64,000 nucleotides of DNA from NCBI GenBank assembly GCA_028023455.1, contig JAQFVV010012669.1, positions 562,501 to 626,500 on the forward strand. The letters run 5' to 3'. A program made the position numbers and the translations under genes. Of the stretch, positions 35,573 to 48,494 are shown one piece after another (the first letter of the stretch is position 1; every line of letters starts with the position of its first letter). The stretch comes from Epiperipatus broadwayi (Eukaryota; Onychophora; Udeonychophora; Euonychophora; Peripatidae). The notes under the pieces are model-generated. The model was not told the DNA's origin and ran no database searches. It saw only the letters and a list, made by a program, of their open reading frames with translations.

Positions 35573-35809
35573 TAGTACTGTCACTGGTCAGGCCAGCAAT
35601 ACCTGAAGAAGAGGGGAGAAAAATACCTCTTGAAATGTTGTGCATATACTAACCTGTTTGCTGTGATATTACTAACAGTGCATATACTAATCTGTTTGCT
35701 GTGATATTACTAACAGTTGAATGCATTTGGAATATTTAACTAAAATTAAACTTTTCTAAAGACATTCAACACACATATTAGATGATGGAAATAGTCCAAT
35801 ATAAAAATA

Positions 35810-37560
35810 CAAATACAATTAATACATTATATTTATATACATAATCAATACATAATCAATAACATAATCTTAGCCTAATCACTATAAGTAATCATTCTCC
35901 ATTTTATTATTCTACTCTTAACTAATTTTATTTTCTTATTTATAGTATTTTATTATTAAATTATTCCAAAATAATTTTATTATAATTTTAAAACTTTAAT
36001 CTTTAAACTCTACTATTTAATCTATTATTTTATTATTATCTTTTTAATTGTATTTTTTTATTACTTCTAAACTTTCTTTATTTTTATTATATATTTAACT
36101 ATTAATTTTTTTACATTATAAATTATTTTTTTATTAAATTACTAAATACTTACATCTTTATAATCCTATTTCCAAAAACCAAAAGAAAGGAGGAAGAAGA
36201 AGAAAATTATATCTTTCTATTCACCCAGTAAAATTTATTATAATCATTATTATTTTTTCTCTAAAAAAAAATAATTATGTGAATTTAGGAGGTTAAGTGA
36301 CATCAGAACAACAAAGTGAATGATATTTTCTAATTGAAAACATGTTGCCTATATATAAAAAATAGTAACAATAAATGTTAGTTTTAAGATTATATTGTTA
36401 TTGTATTAAGATAATCATACTGTTATTATAGGATCGCGGAAAACAACCAGAATTATCTAGTTTTCAAAAGATTAATTACAAAGACTATAATGATTATAAA
36501 TACTGGCCAATCTTATTTCAAGTAATATATTCTTTCTTCAAGTTATATCATTATTAAAATGCTTTATTACCAGCAATAACTGGTTATTCTTTCTCATCAA
36601 CATACATTCTTATCTCTGGACAATTACATTAAACAAAGTCAAAAGTACTCTGAGATAATTTAATATCTAAATGTTTATATCAAAAATTTTAATACAAAAT
36701 ATTTAAATATATCAAAAATTTTAATACAAAATATTTAAATATCTCTATCATGTAATTGCTATTTATCATATATAAATTATCTAACATTGTTTTTAATAGG
36801 ATATAATAAAACTACTCCCAGATCCATTTTGACCTACATTGCTTTACTCCACATGTGCCATCTCTAAAGTTTAGTGATAACTGTTATAACTTAGAAAATC
36901 TCAAAGCATCCATTATTAATACCAATTTCATATAAGAATAAAATCATTGCCACTTTTTTTCCCCTGAAGATCTTGACTCATCAAAAGTAAGCCTTCTATT
37001 ATTCTTTTATATATATACTTCTTAAATTTTTATTTTTATTTGGTTTAAACAGCTCTAACAAATAAATCACTTTCAATCTGTTGCAACTTACTAGCAATTA
37101 AGCATATTAATTTCTATTTAGAAAATGTTTTCTCTTTAATTTTATTTGTAACATATGTATGAACTAATTTATTTATTATAAAAAGTTAAAGATCATCGTT
37201 GGAAATTTCTTTGGATCAAGTATTCAATTCATTATATTTTACTTGTTCTGGCTTTTCTACTTCTTTAATTTCAATAATCACTAACTTATTTTTATAAAGA
37301 CAAAATAAAATAACCAAGAAAAGTAATGTGAAAAAAATAGCACAGTATTTGATACTTTGGGTATTCTGTAATTTAATATGTAGAATGCCAGCTAGCTTTC
37401 TTTTTAAAAAATGAGTTAGAATCAATTTACAACACTAATACTATTTGATTACCTTTTTTCTTGAAATTTAAATTGCATTTGTATATCTTCAAAGATGATT
37501 CTATATTTTAATAGTTTCAAGGAACGATATTAGGCAAAATTTATTAAAATAAAATAAGTA
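35810..37560. other. Very AT-rich DNA with a 32-bp tandem duplication
   Basis: TATCAAAAATTTTAATAC...TTTAAATA occurs twice in a row at about 36677-36741. The 69-codon frame at 37216-37425 (minus) has a hydrophobic middle but no motif. Nothing else was recognised. Confidence 0.5.
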
Positions 37561-37587
37561 ATCAAATGAGTTTATTGTCTGGGAAAA

Positions 37588-37642
37588 AGCGAAATTGATC
37601 CAATGACCTTGGCTTCAGAGTCTACCATTATACTAACCATGT
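37588..37642 (-). pseudogene. tRNA-like fragment
   Basis: The minus strand reads ATGGTTAGTATAATGGTAGA, an A-box-like D arm, followed by GGATCAATTTC, a B-box-like T loop. No acceptor pairing is visible. It is probably an old SINE head or tRNA pseudogene. Confidence 0.45.
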
Positions 37643-37644
37643 AA

Positions 37645-39105
37645 AATTCAGTAATTCAATTTGATTCACGAAGTGTGATCAAAAGCAATAATAATTAATA
37701 ATTAAATTATAATAACAATGTTAGTAATTTAACACAAATATAATAAATTGAGCTTGTATAAAGTGCGGATATATCTGCAAGTACACACAAGTTACAAATT
37801 TAACAGCAATGAACTTTTATAACCCATGAAATGGTAAAAGCTTATTCAATATTTTTTCTATAAAAATTATTTTTACAAGCTCTTTTTCCCTATAATGCTT
37901 TGATCTGCTTCTTATATCTAGGTATATATCATGAATTTTATTAATTTATCAATTATCATGTTTTCTTGCTATATGTTATATGTATTTTTATTTAAGTTAT
38001 TTAAACATTACAATAATGACAATAAGGTTAGTTTAATTCAAACCAGTTTTTTCTATCATTAATCTGCTAAGAATGCAGGTGCTGCACAAATGGCCCAAAT
38101 CTTTCTGTCAAAGATCTAACAATTATTTCCTTTATTCAGATAATCCAATCATCTTTCTTTTTCTATTTCTCTTTCTCATACTCTCAATAGAACCCTTTTT
38201 GCTTTTCCTTCATAATTCTTTTCCCTTAAACAAATACCCAAATCATTTTCACTTTATCATTTTCATATTATACAGTCTCCAATCTTCCTAATTTCTTTGT
38301 ATATATATTTTTCATATGCATCCAAACTTTCAATCTGTATTTTGCAGCAATAATTTAAAATGGATAAATGCAAGTGTATATTTTCTTTACACATAACATT
38401 AAAGTAGTTAATGCCCTTCATGCTATTTTAATTCTTTTATTTGTTTATTCATTTGATTTAGTTGATATAAATTGGATTTATTTGACACTTTAATTTTTGT
38501 TATTAAATAAGTTTATTTATAGCTAAAACTATTTACATTATTTTACTAATATGATGGATTTGTAACAATTTCAATGACTTGTTAGTTAATTATTCTTGCA
38601 TGCAGCATTAGTTAATATTATTTCCAAGCAATTGCTGATGTTTAAATGGAATCAGATAATCAAACGGGATACATGTGCTGTTTACATATGTCTACAAAAT
38701 AAAACATTTATATTATTTTAACAAATAATATTATACATTGTTAGCTACTATTAAATTATAAATAATAAATTAGTTCTGAAAAAATTGTATGTATTGTCTT
38801 TGTCATATGTTTATTAAGTTATATAGTTGTTTGTTTTTTTTCACCCTGCAAAATTAAGCAAATTTATAATTAACACACAGCATATCTAGTTTATGTTTAA
38901 TTCCAATATTACTTAGAATGAAGCTGTGCCTTTGGCAAATAATTAATTAATTGGACAATCTAGAAATGATTTTTAGTTTTCAATATCCATAACTTACTAC
39001 TTTATGAGATTATGTAGCTATTGATTTTTATTACTGAATTATCTACTCAGAGTTTTAAAATGAAGTATCATAACTTTATCTTTCCTGTTGCATTGCCAAA
39101 TCCAC
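37645..39105. other. Intergenic DNA, nothing recognised
   Basis: The 72-codon frame at 38073-38291 has no motif. No repeat boundary was recognised. Confidence 0.5.
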
Positions 39106-39193
39106 ATAATATTAATATCATCTACACTCTTTATTACTTTTACAATGCTTTTTTTTACAAGCGAATAGGATAATTTCGATTGCCCCAGCAATC

Positions 39194-39331
39194 TTCTTCA
39201 GAACTGAAATGAGCAAACAGTTTAAACTTTGTAGCTAATTGTTCTAAAGTGCAAAATATAAAATGCACTAACACGCACTAGCACAGTTTGTGTGCTCATG
39301 GGTGTTAGCTCATTTTATATTCTTCAGAACT
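39194..39331. mobile_element. 114-bp insertion with 12-bp TSD
   Basis: TTCTTCAGAACT is repeated at 39194-39205 and 39320-39331 and encloses 114 bp that the matching right arm lacks. The insert ends AAATGAGC and GCTCATTT, an 8-bp inverted repeat. It is probably a very short MITE. The empty site in the other arm shows it arrived after the palindrome formed. Confidence 0.75.
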
Positions 39332-39668
39332 ATAACAAGCATAATACAAATACATGAATATAAATATACATGAACATACAATTTTACATTTTATATATTA
39401 CATCTTACAATCATTGTTTAATTATTACCTTTTTATATATTATACATTCTATTCTTTTTTATATTCTATATTTATCCATTAATACTTCCTATAATCATAT
39501 ATATATATAATTATTATTTCATTTATTTTACTCTTATTAGTCTTCTAAATATTCAACTCTAAATATTTAGTGTAAAGTATAAAATATATAATGTTAGTGT
39601 TAAATATTTAAAAGATTAATAAGAATAAAATATAAAATAAATAAAATAAAAATAATATATATATATAT

Positions 39669-41298
39669 TGTACCAACATTGTGTTGGCACATAATAATTT
39701 TGTTTAAAAAATTATTAAAATAAAAATCTTTCATAAAAGTAAAAGTTTAAGAGTTTTTAAATAAAAGTTACAATTATTTAATTAAAAGGGGGGAAGGGGG
39801 TTTTGCTTCAGAAGCTTCAAATTAAAAGTTTACAAAAGAAGTAAAGAGTTCTTTATTATTATTATTAATTGAAATATAAGTTAAAAGTTTAAAAAACATA
39901 AATCTCTTTTTATTTAAGTCATCTTAAAATTAAATAGTGAATGGATTTTAAATTATATATGTGCGTGCGACTGCAAATATAATGTATGCGTATTAAATAT
40001 TGAAAAATAAATAAAAGTTAAAAAATTAAAAAACACTCAGCAATGGCTACTAATAAAAATATAAAAAACAACATGTTTGCATGGCTACTAATTAAACGAT
40101 ATTCAAAAACATGTAATTAAAAGATTAGCAAAGGAATTTCGACAACAAATATAGCTGGAGGATATCAAAATGACAGCACGTCGTATGTATAAATAGTCAA
40201 TTTTTTTTATCAGACAGTTAGTTGAGTTCAGTTGCATTTGAGATAACAGTTCAGTACAATCTATCAATGAGTTATATTGGTCAGCTTATTATATACCCAG
40301 AATCAAGAATGCAGTGTTAAAACCTCGGAAAACATACGACTTTCTCCAGCCTGAAGTCCGATGAAAACAGCCAATCTACCTGATAAAAGTGATGCCTGCA
40401 TAACAACCTGAAGCAACTCAATATCTAATTGTCTTAAAAAAATGCCTTGAAATAATCAGCATCAAATCTCCACAAGAAAACATCAAATCTAACCGGTTAG
40501 AAATACTTCATTAGAAGCAGCAAACAGCAAGAAGTATCGACATTCAAAACTAGGTAATAACATTTTTCTTATACTCATTTCTAAAGTAGCCATCACATTC
40601 ATAAAGCCTCAAGAATCAAGTTTAAGAACTCTATAGCACCCATAGACAAACTATTAATATGTGTGTTTAAAATGTTGTGTATGTTCATGTGTTAGTATAT
40701 TGATGTCATTGTATTTTAAATTTCAAATATTATTTAATGCTTTTTCCTATGATATTATAATGTGTAAATTATAAATGTGTGTGTGTGTTATATTAGTTAA
40801 ATAAGATTTATAAAATATTTAAAATTAGTTTAGTAAATGTTAATTAAAATAAATTGTCTTTATAAACTAAAACTTTATTTTGTCAGTCAATTCTTTTCAC
40901 CACTAATTGAATTAAAAAAAATAGCTGAGCTAGTTAAGGGATTTTTCGAGCACTGGATTATGGGCCTATTGTCCAAACATGTTAGTTTTAGACTAGATGG
41001 CACCCAGGGTTTACTCCAAAACAAATAAAGTGTTTGGACAGTAGAGATTTGAATCTAGCAGCCAAGGTGGGCCACGATCTGGAAATGTGGTCATGTTATG
41101 CATTGCATAGCTCGGTCTGATCATGGGTATTATTGACAGCTCTGCTATCAATAATATTTTCCACTTTTCTCGAATGTGCCGGTTCGTTCACATAACATTT
41201 ATAATTATATAATTATAAATGTATTATAAATAAGGTTGAAATCCAGCTAAACCAAGCTTGCAGATGAAGGATGAGCGTATCAGATTGAACCCGGTACA
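39669..41298. mobile_element. Probable solo LTR, ~1.63 kb
   Basis: The segment begins TGTACC and ends GGTACA, the usual TG...CA with a 6-bp inverted end, and is flanked by ATATAT on both sides. It separates the two arms of an inverted repeat, so it is clearly an insertion. A TATA box (TATAAATAG) lies at 40188 and an AATAAA at 41024. It has no gag/pol, which fits recombination between two LTRs. The flanking duplication is low-complexity, and the family is not recognised. The strand is assumed plus from the TATA-to-polyA order. Confidence 0.6.
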
Positions 41299-41579
41299 AT
41301 ATATTTATAGAAAGTATTAATTGATAAATATAGAATATAAAAAAGAGTAAAATGTATAATATATAAAAAGTTAATAATTAAATAATGATTATAAGATATA
41401 TATAAAATATAAAATTATATTTCATGTATATTTATATTCATGTATTTGTATTATGTTTGCTATAGTTCTGAAGAAGATTGCTGGGGCAATCAAAACTATC
41501 ATATTAGGTAGTAAAAAACACATTGTAAAAGTAATAAAGAACATAGATGATATTAATATTATATAGTTTTAAAATGCAT

Positions 41580-44055
41580 GGTATATCTATACTATCTGAA
41601 AACATAACAGTAAATAATGAGTTACAAATACTGAAATTCTAAAAATCATTTACAAATTGGCAAATGGCATAATTATTTGTGTAAATCTGTTCTTTCCTGT
41701 TCCAATACTGAGATTAAATGTCAATTAAAAATGTACATGTTTGATAATAATATATTATTTGAAAGTGTATTACGATAAAAGAAACAATACATTCATTATT
41801 TAAAAAACTTTAAATTGTTAATTAAATGCACTCACAACTTACTCAACATTATCAACAAATTTATTTAAGATGAATCTAACCATTGTTAGGATTTAATTAA
41901 ATAAATAAATGACATGGAAGATATTAATACTTATTATAATAATTTTAATTTGACTTTAATAGATGTATGCACTAATAAAAAGATTTCCTTGAATTTGCAT
42001 ATGTATTAAATTCTTCTCCTTATATAATTCCAGATTTAAATTATACTTTTAAAGTAAAATCTGATATAAAATACCACTCCTTGTTATTTAAATATGGAGG
42101 GGGAAAAATCATTTGTCATGAATTTTTTCTTTTAGTAAAATTAGTTAACCCAAGAAACATTTTTTCAAAAAGTTATTTCTACTGATTCAATAAATGCAAA
42201 TGTTTTAATGGCAGTTCTATTTTACCATCTTCATCTTGTAATTTAAAGATTTATTATTTGAAGTGCATTCTCTCCCATGGAATTGACAATTTTAAATATA
42301 ATATCTAAAATATCTCTTATATTGAACATCTTATGAATAATGTTGATGAATGTGATTTTTCCCTCCAAACATATCATAAATATTTATCTAAGTAAATCTT
42401 TAAAAAAATTCAACTTTTCTTTGCCCTTTTTACAATTTTTTTAAATTAAATTGTTTAAATTTCAAGTGATTAGCATTCTTCTTCAGAATTATAAAATAAT
42501 TTTATTTTACAACTTTAAAGAGAGTTTAAGGCAATTAAAACTGCCAGGCAATTTGAAAAAAGAAAACGTTGTAGCTTTTAATATATATAAAATTTTTGTT
42601 TTATACATTTAATTTGTTATGATAGAGTATTTATATATGGTGAAGGTTACAGCTTTGTGTAAAGTGCATAGAAAAGCAGTTAATATATTTTGTTTATATT
42701 AGTATTTTTTAATTTTAATTTTATTTATACAAGTTAAATATATTTACACAAAATACCATTTTTCTCCTATTAAGTCCTAGTTGCATTTTTATATAGGAGA
42801 AATTGTCATAAAATAGTTTATATATTTACAATTTCTTTTGTTTTTAAATATAATACAAATCATAATAATAATAATAAAAACTATTTATGTAAAATGTGGA
42901 AAATACAATATATATATATTTAAGAGATGTATTTAATATAAGCAATGCAACAAGAATAAAAAAGTATTAAATAATCATAAATAATATTTGTCCTAGTAAA
43001 CCTTTTATAAGCTCCGTCATTATGAGAACACTACTGATTGCAAAAGAAACTAGTCTGAAAGCAGCTTAACATTTTTCTCAAATTCACCAAAAGTGAGCAA
43101 ATATATATGCTCTTTTGCCCTTTCTAATGTATAATTATCAAACATTCTCTTTACATGTGTAATAATCAAATACCATGAAAACAAATACTCATTAAACTGC
43201 TGTGTGTGACTAATATAATGTGATTCTTAAATTGCCAAGAAACATCTGCGCGTAGGACATTAACTGGAAAGTACTGTCAGTATTTCAGCTTTTTTCATAC
43301 TTATTAAGCTTGAAAATTGCAGATCAAATAATTGGTTTTATTTTTAAATCAGTAAACAGTGTTTCTATACTTTTAGAAATGATTCTTTTATTAATTATAT
43401 ATCATTATAAGTCTTTTTGGTTTTATCTAAGTTTTTCAAATTTTATTTTAAATAAATAAATAAAATAATCGTAACATAATAAATATAATATATTGAGATA
43501 ATTTAAAAGGAGTCTCCTAGCAGGATTTGTTTACTATGAAAATAAATTATAAATTTAGTATTTGAGTTACACAGTTAATGATGATTAATTTAGTTGTAAA
43601 TGCTAGTAATAATTATTATTAATGAATTAAGTTAAGAAGATAATACATCATTTATCTTGACTTCAAACAGTATTTTTTTTGTTATGCATATAATTTCAAA
43701 ATTAAATATTCTATTTAATCCATTAATAAAAATATACAGCTAGTTTTTAACTTATCTAGTATATATAGTTAGTGGCAATAACAAATTGTACATTTCCAAA
43801 GATATTCACAATTTAAAAAATAATGCTGCTATTTTTTTAATTAATTAATTCAATACATTCAAATTGGACCCTTTTCCTATAATTTTATTTATTTATCTTA
43901 CATTTTGAGTATTATTTTATTCATTTTATTTATTTTAATACTAAGTATTTTTACATACATCTAATTTTGAATTCATATTAATATTAATAAATATATTATC
44001 AGACTCTGGATCATTTTTCAAAATATCCTCCCAATTACCTCTCATAATAATAGTT
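41580..44055. other. AT-rich intergenic DNA, nothing firm
   Basis: An isolated GAAACTAGTCTG at 43046-43057, matching the ribozyme core of the 455-bp family, has no helices around it. No coding frame was recognised. Confidence 0.5.
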
Positions 44056-44058
44056 TTC

Positions 44059-44112
44059 ATCATCATCATCATCATCATCATTATCATAATAATAATAATA
44101 ATAATAATAATA
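44059..44112. repeat. (CAT)n(AAT)n microsatellite
   Basis: About seven CAT triplets are followed by about ten AAT triplets. Confidence 0.95.
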
Positions 44113-44293
44113 TAGATAGAGTGTGCATGCGCCAGTTGGTTTGGTAATCATAGATATAGGTAGGATATATATTTCTAGTAATAGTAAAACTTAAAATTTT
44201 TTTATTTCAAATAAACCGCATTGACTCTAAGCAACCCAATATTCAGTATATATAGTTTTTTAAACTTAAGATAACTCCTCCTACGAGGAATTT

Positions 44294-44980
44294 GTGTGCA
44301 AGCGGTTATCTTTTTTCTCCAATATGGCGATCTCTTTGAACACAGCAAGCATTACTTACACTGATGCAATCAAAGCATCCACTAAAAAAGGAGATTGTCC
44401 TCAGAACATGGAAAAAAATCAAACTCCAGTCTCAAGATTTCGTCATTCAACAATGAATAATCTAATGAAACTGGATATGATTTCAGAATCTGATCCATTA
44501 CAAGTTAACACAATAGAAGAAGAGATGTGGACTAATGAAAGTCTAATAAAAATTTCTGAATGCTTTAATACGACCATCTCACATGATTTATTTATGGCAT
44601 TTAAATGTTTCTTTACTGACCAGTCCATTATTCTTGCAATTACAGATATAAATTGCTCACTGTATAGATTTTCTAAGGATTTTCTATACAAAGAATTAAG
44701 CACAAATAATTTATGGGATTCTATATTGCACATTGCAGATCATCCAAACCCTCACTATCTTGCTATTGAATTCTATAGCGAAGAACAAAAAAACAAATTT
44801 CATAAAACAATTAAAACATTAGGGAAATATGCTTTAGTAAAAGTTAACCAATATAGAAAAAATTTTATTACCAGCACAATCAAAAATACGTACTTTAACT
44901 ATACAATAAATGACCTCAATAAATTAATGCAACCATTCAGAAATGTTGTTGCCTTTCAACCTATATATGAAAGATTCTAA
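44294..44980 (+). CDS. LINE ORF1-like (gag/RRM-type) protein, 228 aa
   Basis: This is the longest non-repetitive open frame in the window. The first Met is at 44294, but an ATG at codon 11 (MAISLNTASITYTDAIKAS) starts a sequence like the 'xYxxAI/AL' opening of many LINE ORF1 proteins and sits in better context. Residues 1-60 are polar and probably disordered. Residues about 150-225 contain YLAIEFYSEEQKNKFHK, then QYRKNFITSTIKNTYF and INDLNKLMQPFRNV, spaced like the strands of an RRM-type nucleic-acid-binding fold. ORF1 proteins coat LINE RNA. It ends soon after the RRM-like part, without a zinc knuckle, so it may be truncated. An intact frame among dead repeats suggests a recent insertion or selection. 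A fast-evolving host gene is less likely. Confidence 0.5.
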   Translation: MCKRLSFFSNMAISLNTASITYTDAIKASTKKGDCPQNMEKNQTPVSRFRHSTMNNLMKLDMISESDPLQVNTIEEEMWTNESLIKISECFNTTISHDLFMAFKCFFTDQSIILAITDINCSLYRFSKDFLYKELSTNNLWDSILHIADHPNPHYLAIEFYSEEQKNKFHKTIKTLGKYALVKVNQYRKNFITSTIKNTYFNYTINDLNKLMQPFRNVVAFQPIYERF

Positions 44981-45189
44981 TTCTTAAATGTGCATTTTAA
45001 CTTCATTTAAGTAAATTTATTGTCATAATTATTGGTAATAAAATATTTTATCAATGAAAACTTGAAAATAAATAAAGATTATTTAATGTTTATAACATAA
45101 ATATTTGTTTATAAAATGGTGATTTGTATTTTATTTAATTAATTATGGTTATAATATTCAAATTGTTTTAAATCTATTATTTAAAATGT

Positions 45190-45345
45190 TTTAATAATAA
45201 TCAGCCATTAATGCGCTTTGATGATTTAAATTATAAATGAATACTCTCAATTTCAAACACAAGATAAAGTCTTTTTGAAAAGATGGAAAGAATCCATCTA
45301 TCTTTTTTAACCCAAACATTTATATATGGTCAAATCATTTATAAT
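45190..45345 (+). repeat. Diverged copy of the 330-bp repeat
   Basis: AATCAGCCATTAATGCGCTTT and CAAACACAAGATAAAGTCTTT track the first 150 bases of the unit at 1-330, with about 20-25% difference and small gaps. Confidence 0.75.
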
Positions 45346-45479
45346 TTATAATTTAAATTTTCAAAGCGCATGTGCATTAGCTTAATAGATGATTATTATT
45401 ACATAGCACTATGTAAACTTTTTGGTCTTTGTTTGTACTGTATGTTTACATGTTAATAAACAATTGAATTGAATTATTT

Positions 45480-47995
45480 CATTAAAATATTTTAATGATT
45501 TTGTTCTATAAATTGGTACTATAAAATTTTAAAAATTTTAATATCACTTATGTATTGTTTCCTGGCAACTATGACAAAACTTTCCTATAAGAAATCAGAA
45601 GAGGGGAGAATTATAAATGAAGATGATGATTTCATTAATTATATGATGCAAATCTTTAAATATTACTATGTGTTAAAATTATTTAGTCTTTCATATTAAC
45701 TGATGGCAAGTACACCATATCATATTTAAATTTAAATTAGCCATATTGACATCTTGCATTTCAACTACTTATGGACTAGGAAACCCTAATAAACATTTGA
45801 CTTAATGGCAAATGTTTCTTGAAAGTATCCTGAATGGAGAACTACACATCTAACTATGTTTATCATCTTATAAAATATTTTCAAAAGAAATGAAATGATA
45901 AAAATTTGGATTTAGATCTGAAAATTTAAAATCATCTAAGAATGTTATTATTATTCACATTTCATCTCCAAAAAGTTTGCTTCATAAAATTCTCTGAATC
46001 AACATCAGTATATTGAACAATTCTTTGTTAAATATGAATTTTAACTACTAAATTTTATCTTCAAAACCTTTTACTATTGTATATTTATTGTTTTAAGTGT
46101 GAATTTTAACTAGTGAATTCTTTCTTTACCTGGATAAATACTTATATATTTTATAATCATCATTAAATATAAATTTTAACTATTGTGATTTATCTTAATC
46201 TGGATAAACACATTTACTTTGGATAATAGTTGTTAAAAATGAAATTTTAACTAATGGTTTGTGTCTTCATAAATATTTTAAGAAAACTAATTTATGAATG
46301 TCAGCATTCAGAGATTAATAACTACATTCTACATCTAAAAGATAAATGACTTATTGTGTCTCTGGAATAATTTAAATTCAGCTATATTGGATAGTACTTA
46401 AAAGGCTCAAACTTGGTTACCATTTACTCAATATAGGTATTAAATTGTGTCCCTCCCATTAGGATTTTGAATCCAACATGTCAAAAGATTTTATCACTTT
46501 TAAATATTTTGAATATCCCACAATAAATATCCTGAATGTTTTAAATGATTTAAAATTGATTTTAAATTATGATCTTAGTCAATGAAAGTTCTCATGAGAA
46601 GGAAATTATAATAAAAGAAATCAAGTAGTATTTTTACCTTTATGATTATCATTTAGTATAGACGTTTGTTACTGATTTTGTGTACTTTGAAAATCAATTA
46701 ATATTTAAAGATAGTTAATAACTGTTTATGATTAAGTCAGAATACTTGACAATGGTAAATCATAATATTTGACATTTTATATATTTTGTTGGACTGTTGA
46801 TTTAATTTGATATTTCTCTAATTAAATGTATCTAGAACATATTCTTGGGATATTTTATAGATATTATTCCTTTTTATTTACCCAGACAGGTAGCTCAAGA
46901 ATTTATAAAGATTCTATTGTATATTTAATTATTTTTGTGGAATCAATATTAGTATAAATGTTATTGTTCAGTTGAGTAAAGTTCCTTATAAATTATATTC
47001 TCATTTTATTGATAAGATTAGCTTGATAAGCTTTTTATGAAATGCCCCAGTACCTCTTGGAATCAGGTTGGATCAATATTTTGCTCTTTTATGAAGTAAC
47101 TAAAATTACAAGTTGAGTACCTAGAGAAAACAGATCTTATTAAAGATGAAATAAAATATTCTTTATCTTATTATTTATAATTAAGTCTTTTAAATAATGC
47201 TTAACAACTTTCTCCAACAAAATATTCTGTTTTACATTACCTTGAGATACACCACAAATTTAGCTAGTAATAAAGCAATAAAACATTTTCTTAATTAAAA
47301 CATCATAAGATTTGATAATCATTGCAGAGAACTAATTATTACATTCATTTAATTTTTTTTATTATTCTCATTGTTAATAAATTAATTATATTTATTAATT
47401 ATCTGATCTTTATCATTAATTAGTTAATCTCATCATCTGCTAATTTTATAAATGAATATGGGCACATGATTTTATAATTACCAGTATTCAAAAACATACT
47501 GCTTTATAAAAGAAGTTGCTCATCATTTTATATACTTACACCATTTTCATCTTGATATTTAGTTTGCAACATATGGATTAAATACAACAAAATAGCCTTT
47601 TCTATTTAACCATATCAATGTTAATAACTTATAATGTTAAAGATAAAATTGTAAGAATAGTATTTATTATATTTTAGCATTAGAACCCTGAGATAATTTT
47701 AATCAAATTTAGATACTACTATAACTTAAAACAATATTTTGAAACATAATAGAACTCTAAGATATTAATCTTATTAAGAAGATAAGTACACATCTATAGT
47801 GTTTTCATAAAATAATTATTTACTTATTATAAAGAGTTTCATAAAGTAATGATATGGACAGAGTCACCAGTAATCATCTGATCATTCATTACTTTAGAAT
47901 TATATATATATATCAATTCCAACTATATCCTTAATAAATATATTAAATAATCTCTACACTAACATGCATTCTTTTCATCATATGAAAAAAGATAT
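45480..47995. other. AT-rich intergenic DNA, nothing recognised
   Basis: No ORF, RNA gene or repeat terminus was recognised. Several short strings such as AATTTTAACTA recur near 46040-46250 and may be a worn tandem repeat of about 90 bp. Confidence 0.5.
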
Positions 47996-48000
47996 GACTT

Positions 48001-48040
48001 CCAAGATGCATTCCATTTTGGACCAGCAATCATTAGTTGG
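48001..48040 (-). ncRNA. Hammerhead-like motif, SINE family, decayed
   Basis: The minus strand reads CCAA, CTAATGA, a damaged helix II, GGAA, ATGCATC and TTGG. CCAA/TTGG is intact as helix I, and ATGCAT is palindromic in helix III. The second core string has lost GAAA. Predicted inactive. Confidence 0.4.
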
Positions 48041-48229
48041 CCCAGGTACAAAAAAAATGATCTAACTAAATAAAAATGTTCAAAATTATTCAAAATTAAA
48101 TAAAAATGATCCAATATGTAATTATTTAAATATTTTTTTAATGTGAAATAATGATGAAGATAATAAAAACATAATTTTACAACACACATAAATACCATTT
48201 CAATATAAATACAGTGTTTGTAATGCAGA

Positions 48230-48490
48230 AGTAATGCACCAATTCGAATTCAGGCTAAGTAAAATTCTTTTCAAAAGGTTTAGAATTTATCACTCAGATG
48301 GCTGCCCATATACCAATCATTCACCATTAGTCAAACAATGGATTTTTAGCTCTCTTAGAGGATAAAATAAGAATGGACCATTCAAATTCTCACCATCCAA
48401 CAATTATCAAATGTGGTGAGTACTGCCTTCTTTTATACTATTAATCTATAAGAGCCTTCAAAGAGGCCTTTATCTTGCAGTGAATTGTTT
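48230..48490 (+). mobile_element. tRNA-derived SINE, family 2, copy 3
   Basis: A B-box-like AATTCGAATTCAG near 48241 is followed by CACTCAGATGGCTGCCC, CTCACCATCCAACAAT and a tail TCTATAAGAGCCTTCAAAGA. The body is the clearest of the four family copies. Confidence 0.6.
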
Positions 48491-48494
48491 TTTT

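Larger units (their letters stand above)
34757..35808. mobile_element. ~1-kb palindrome of two tRNA-headed SINE copies
   Basis: The left arm (about 34757-35306) and right arm (about 35320-35808) are reverse complements with few differences. The axis lies near 35313 between CTTCTTTAAATTTTC and TTACATTTTCTTC. Each arm holds a tRNA-like head pointing outward, a GGCCAGCAATAC spacer, a GAAGAAGAGGGGAG hairpin and a TTACTAACAG tail. The left arm also has a local tandem expansion of a TTAGTAATATCACAGCAAAC motif at about 34850-34985. Confidence 0.85.
39108..41575. repeat. Inverted repeat split by a solo LTR
   Basis: The left arm (about 39108-39500) and right arm (about 41300-41575) are reverse complements sharing ATATTAATATCATCTA and CCCCAGCAATCTTCTTCAGA. 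Next to each lies a CTGAAGA / GATTGC-loop-GCAATC / GAAA-like string (minus on the left, plus on the right where GAAA is CAAA). This resembles a hammerhead core, but no convincing helix I is seen. An inner palindrome fills about 39500-39660. The solo LTR sits between arm and arm. Confidence 0.75.
44115..45475 (+). mobile_element. ORF1-only LINE derivative
   Basis: A GC-richer leader (TGTGCATGCGCCAGTTGG near 44121) precedes a 228-codon ORF1. The element ends with GTTTACATGTTAATAAACAATTGAATTGAATT, in which a short GAATT reiteration is typical of LINE 3' ends. No ORF2 lies between. A copy of the 330-bp repeat (about 45190-45345) is inside the presumed element. The 5' limit and unity of the element are inferred. 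Confidence 0.5.

Noticed and set aside
43030-43060. CTGATTGCAAAAGAAACTAGTCTG as another ribozyme
   Set aside because: It keeps the GAAACTAGTC string but has no helix I or II and a shortened core. It could be a fossil or chance.
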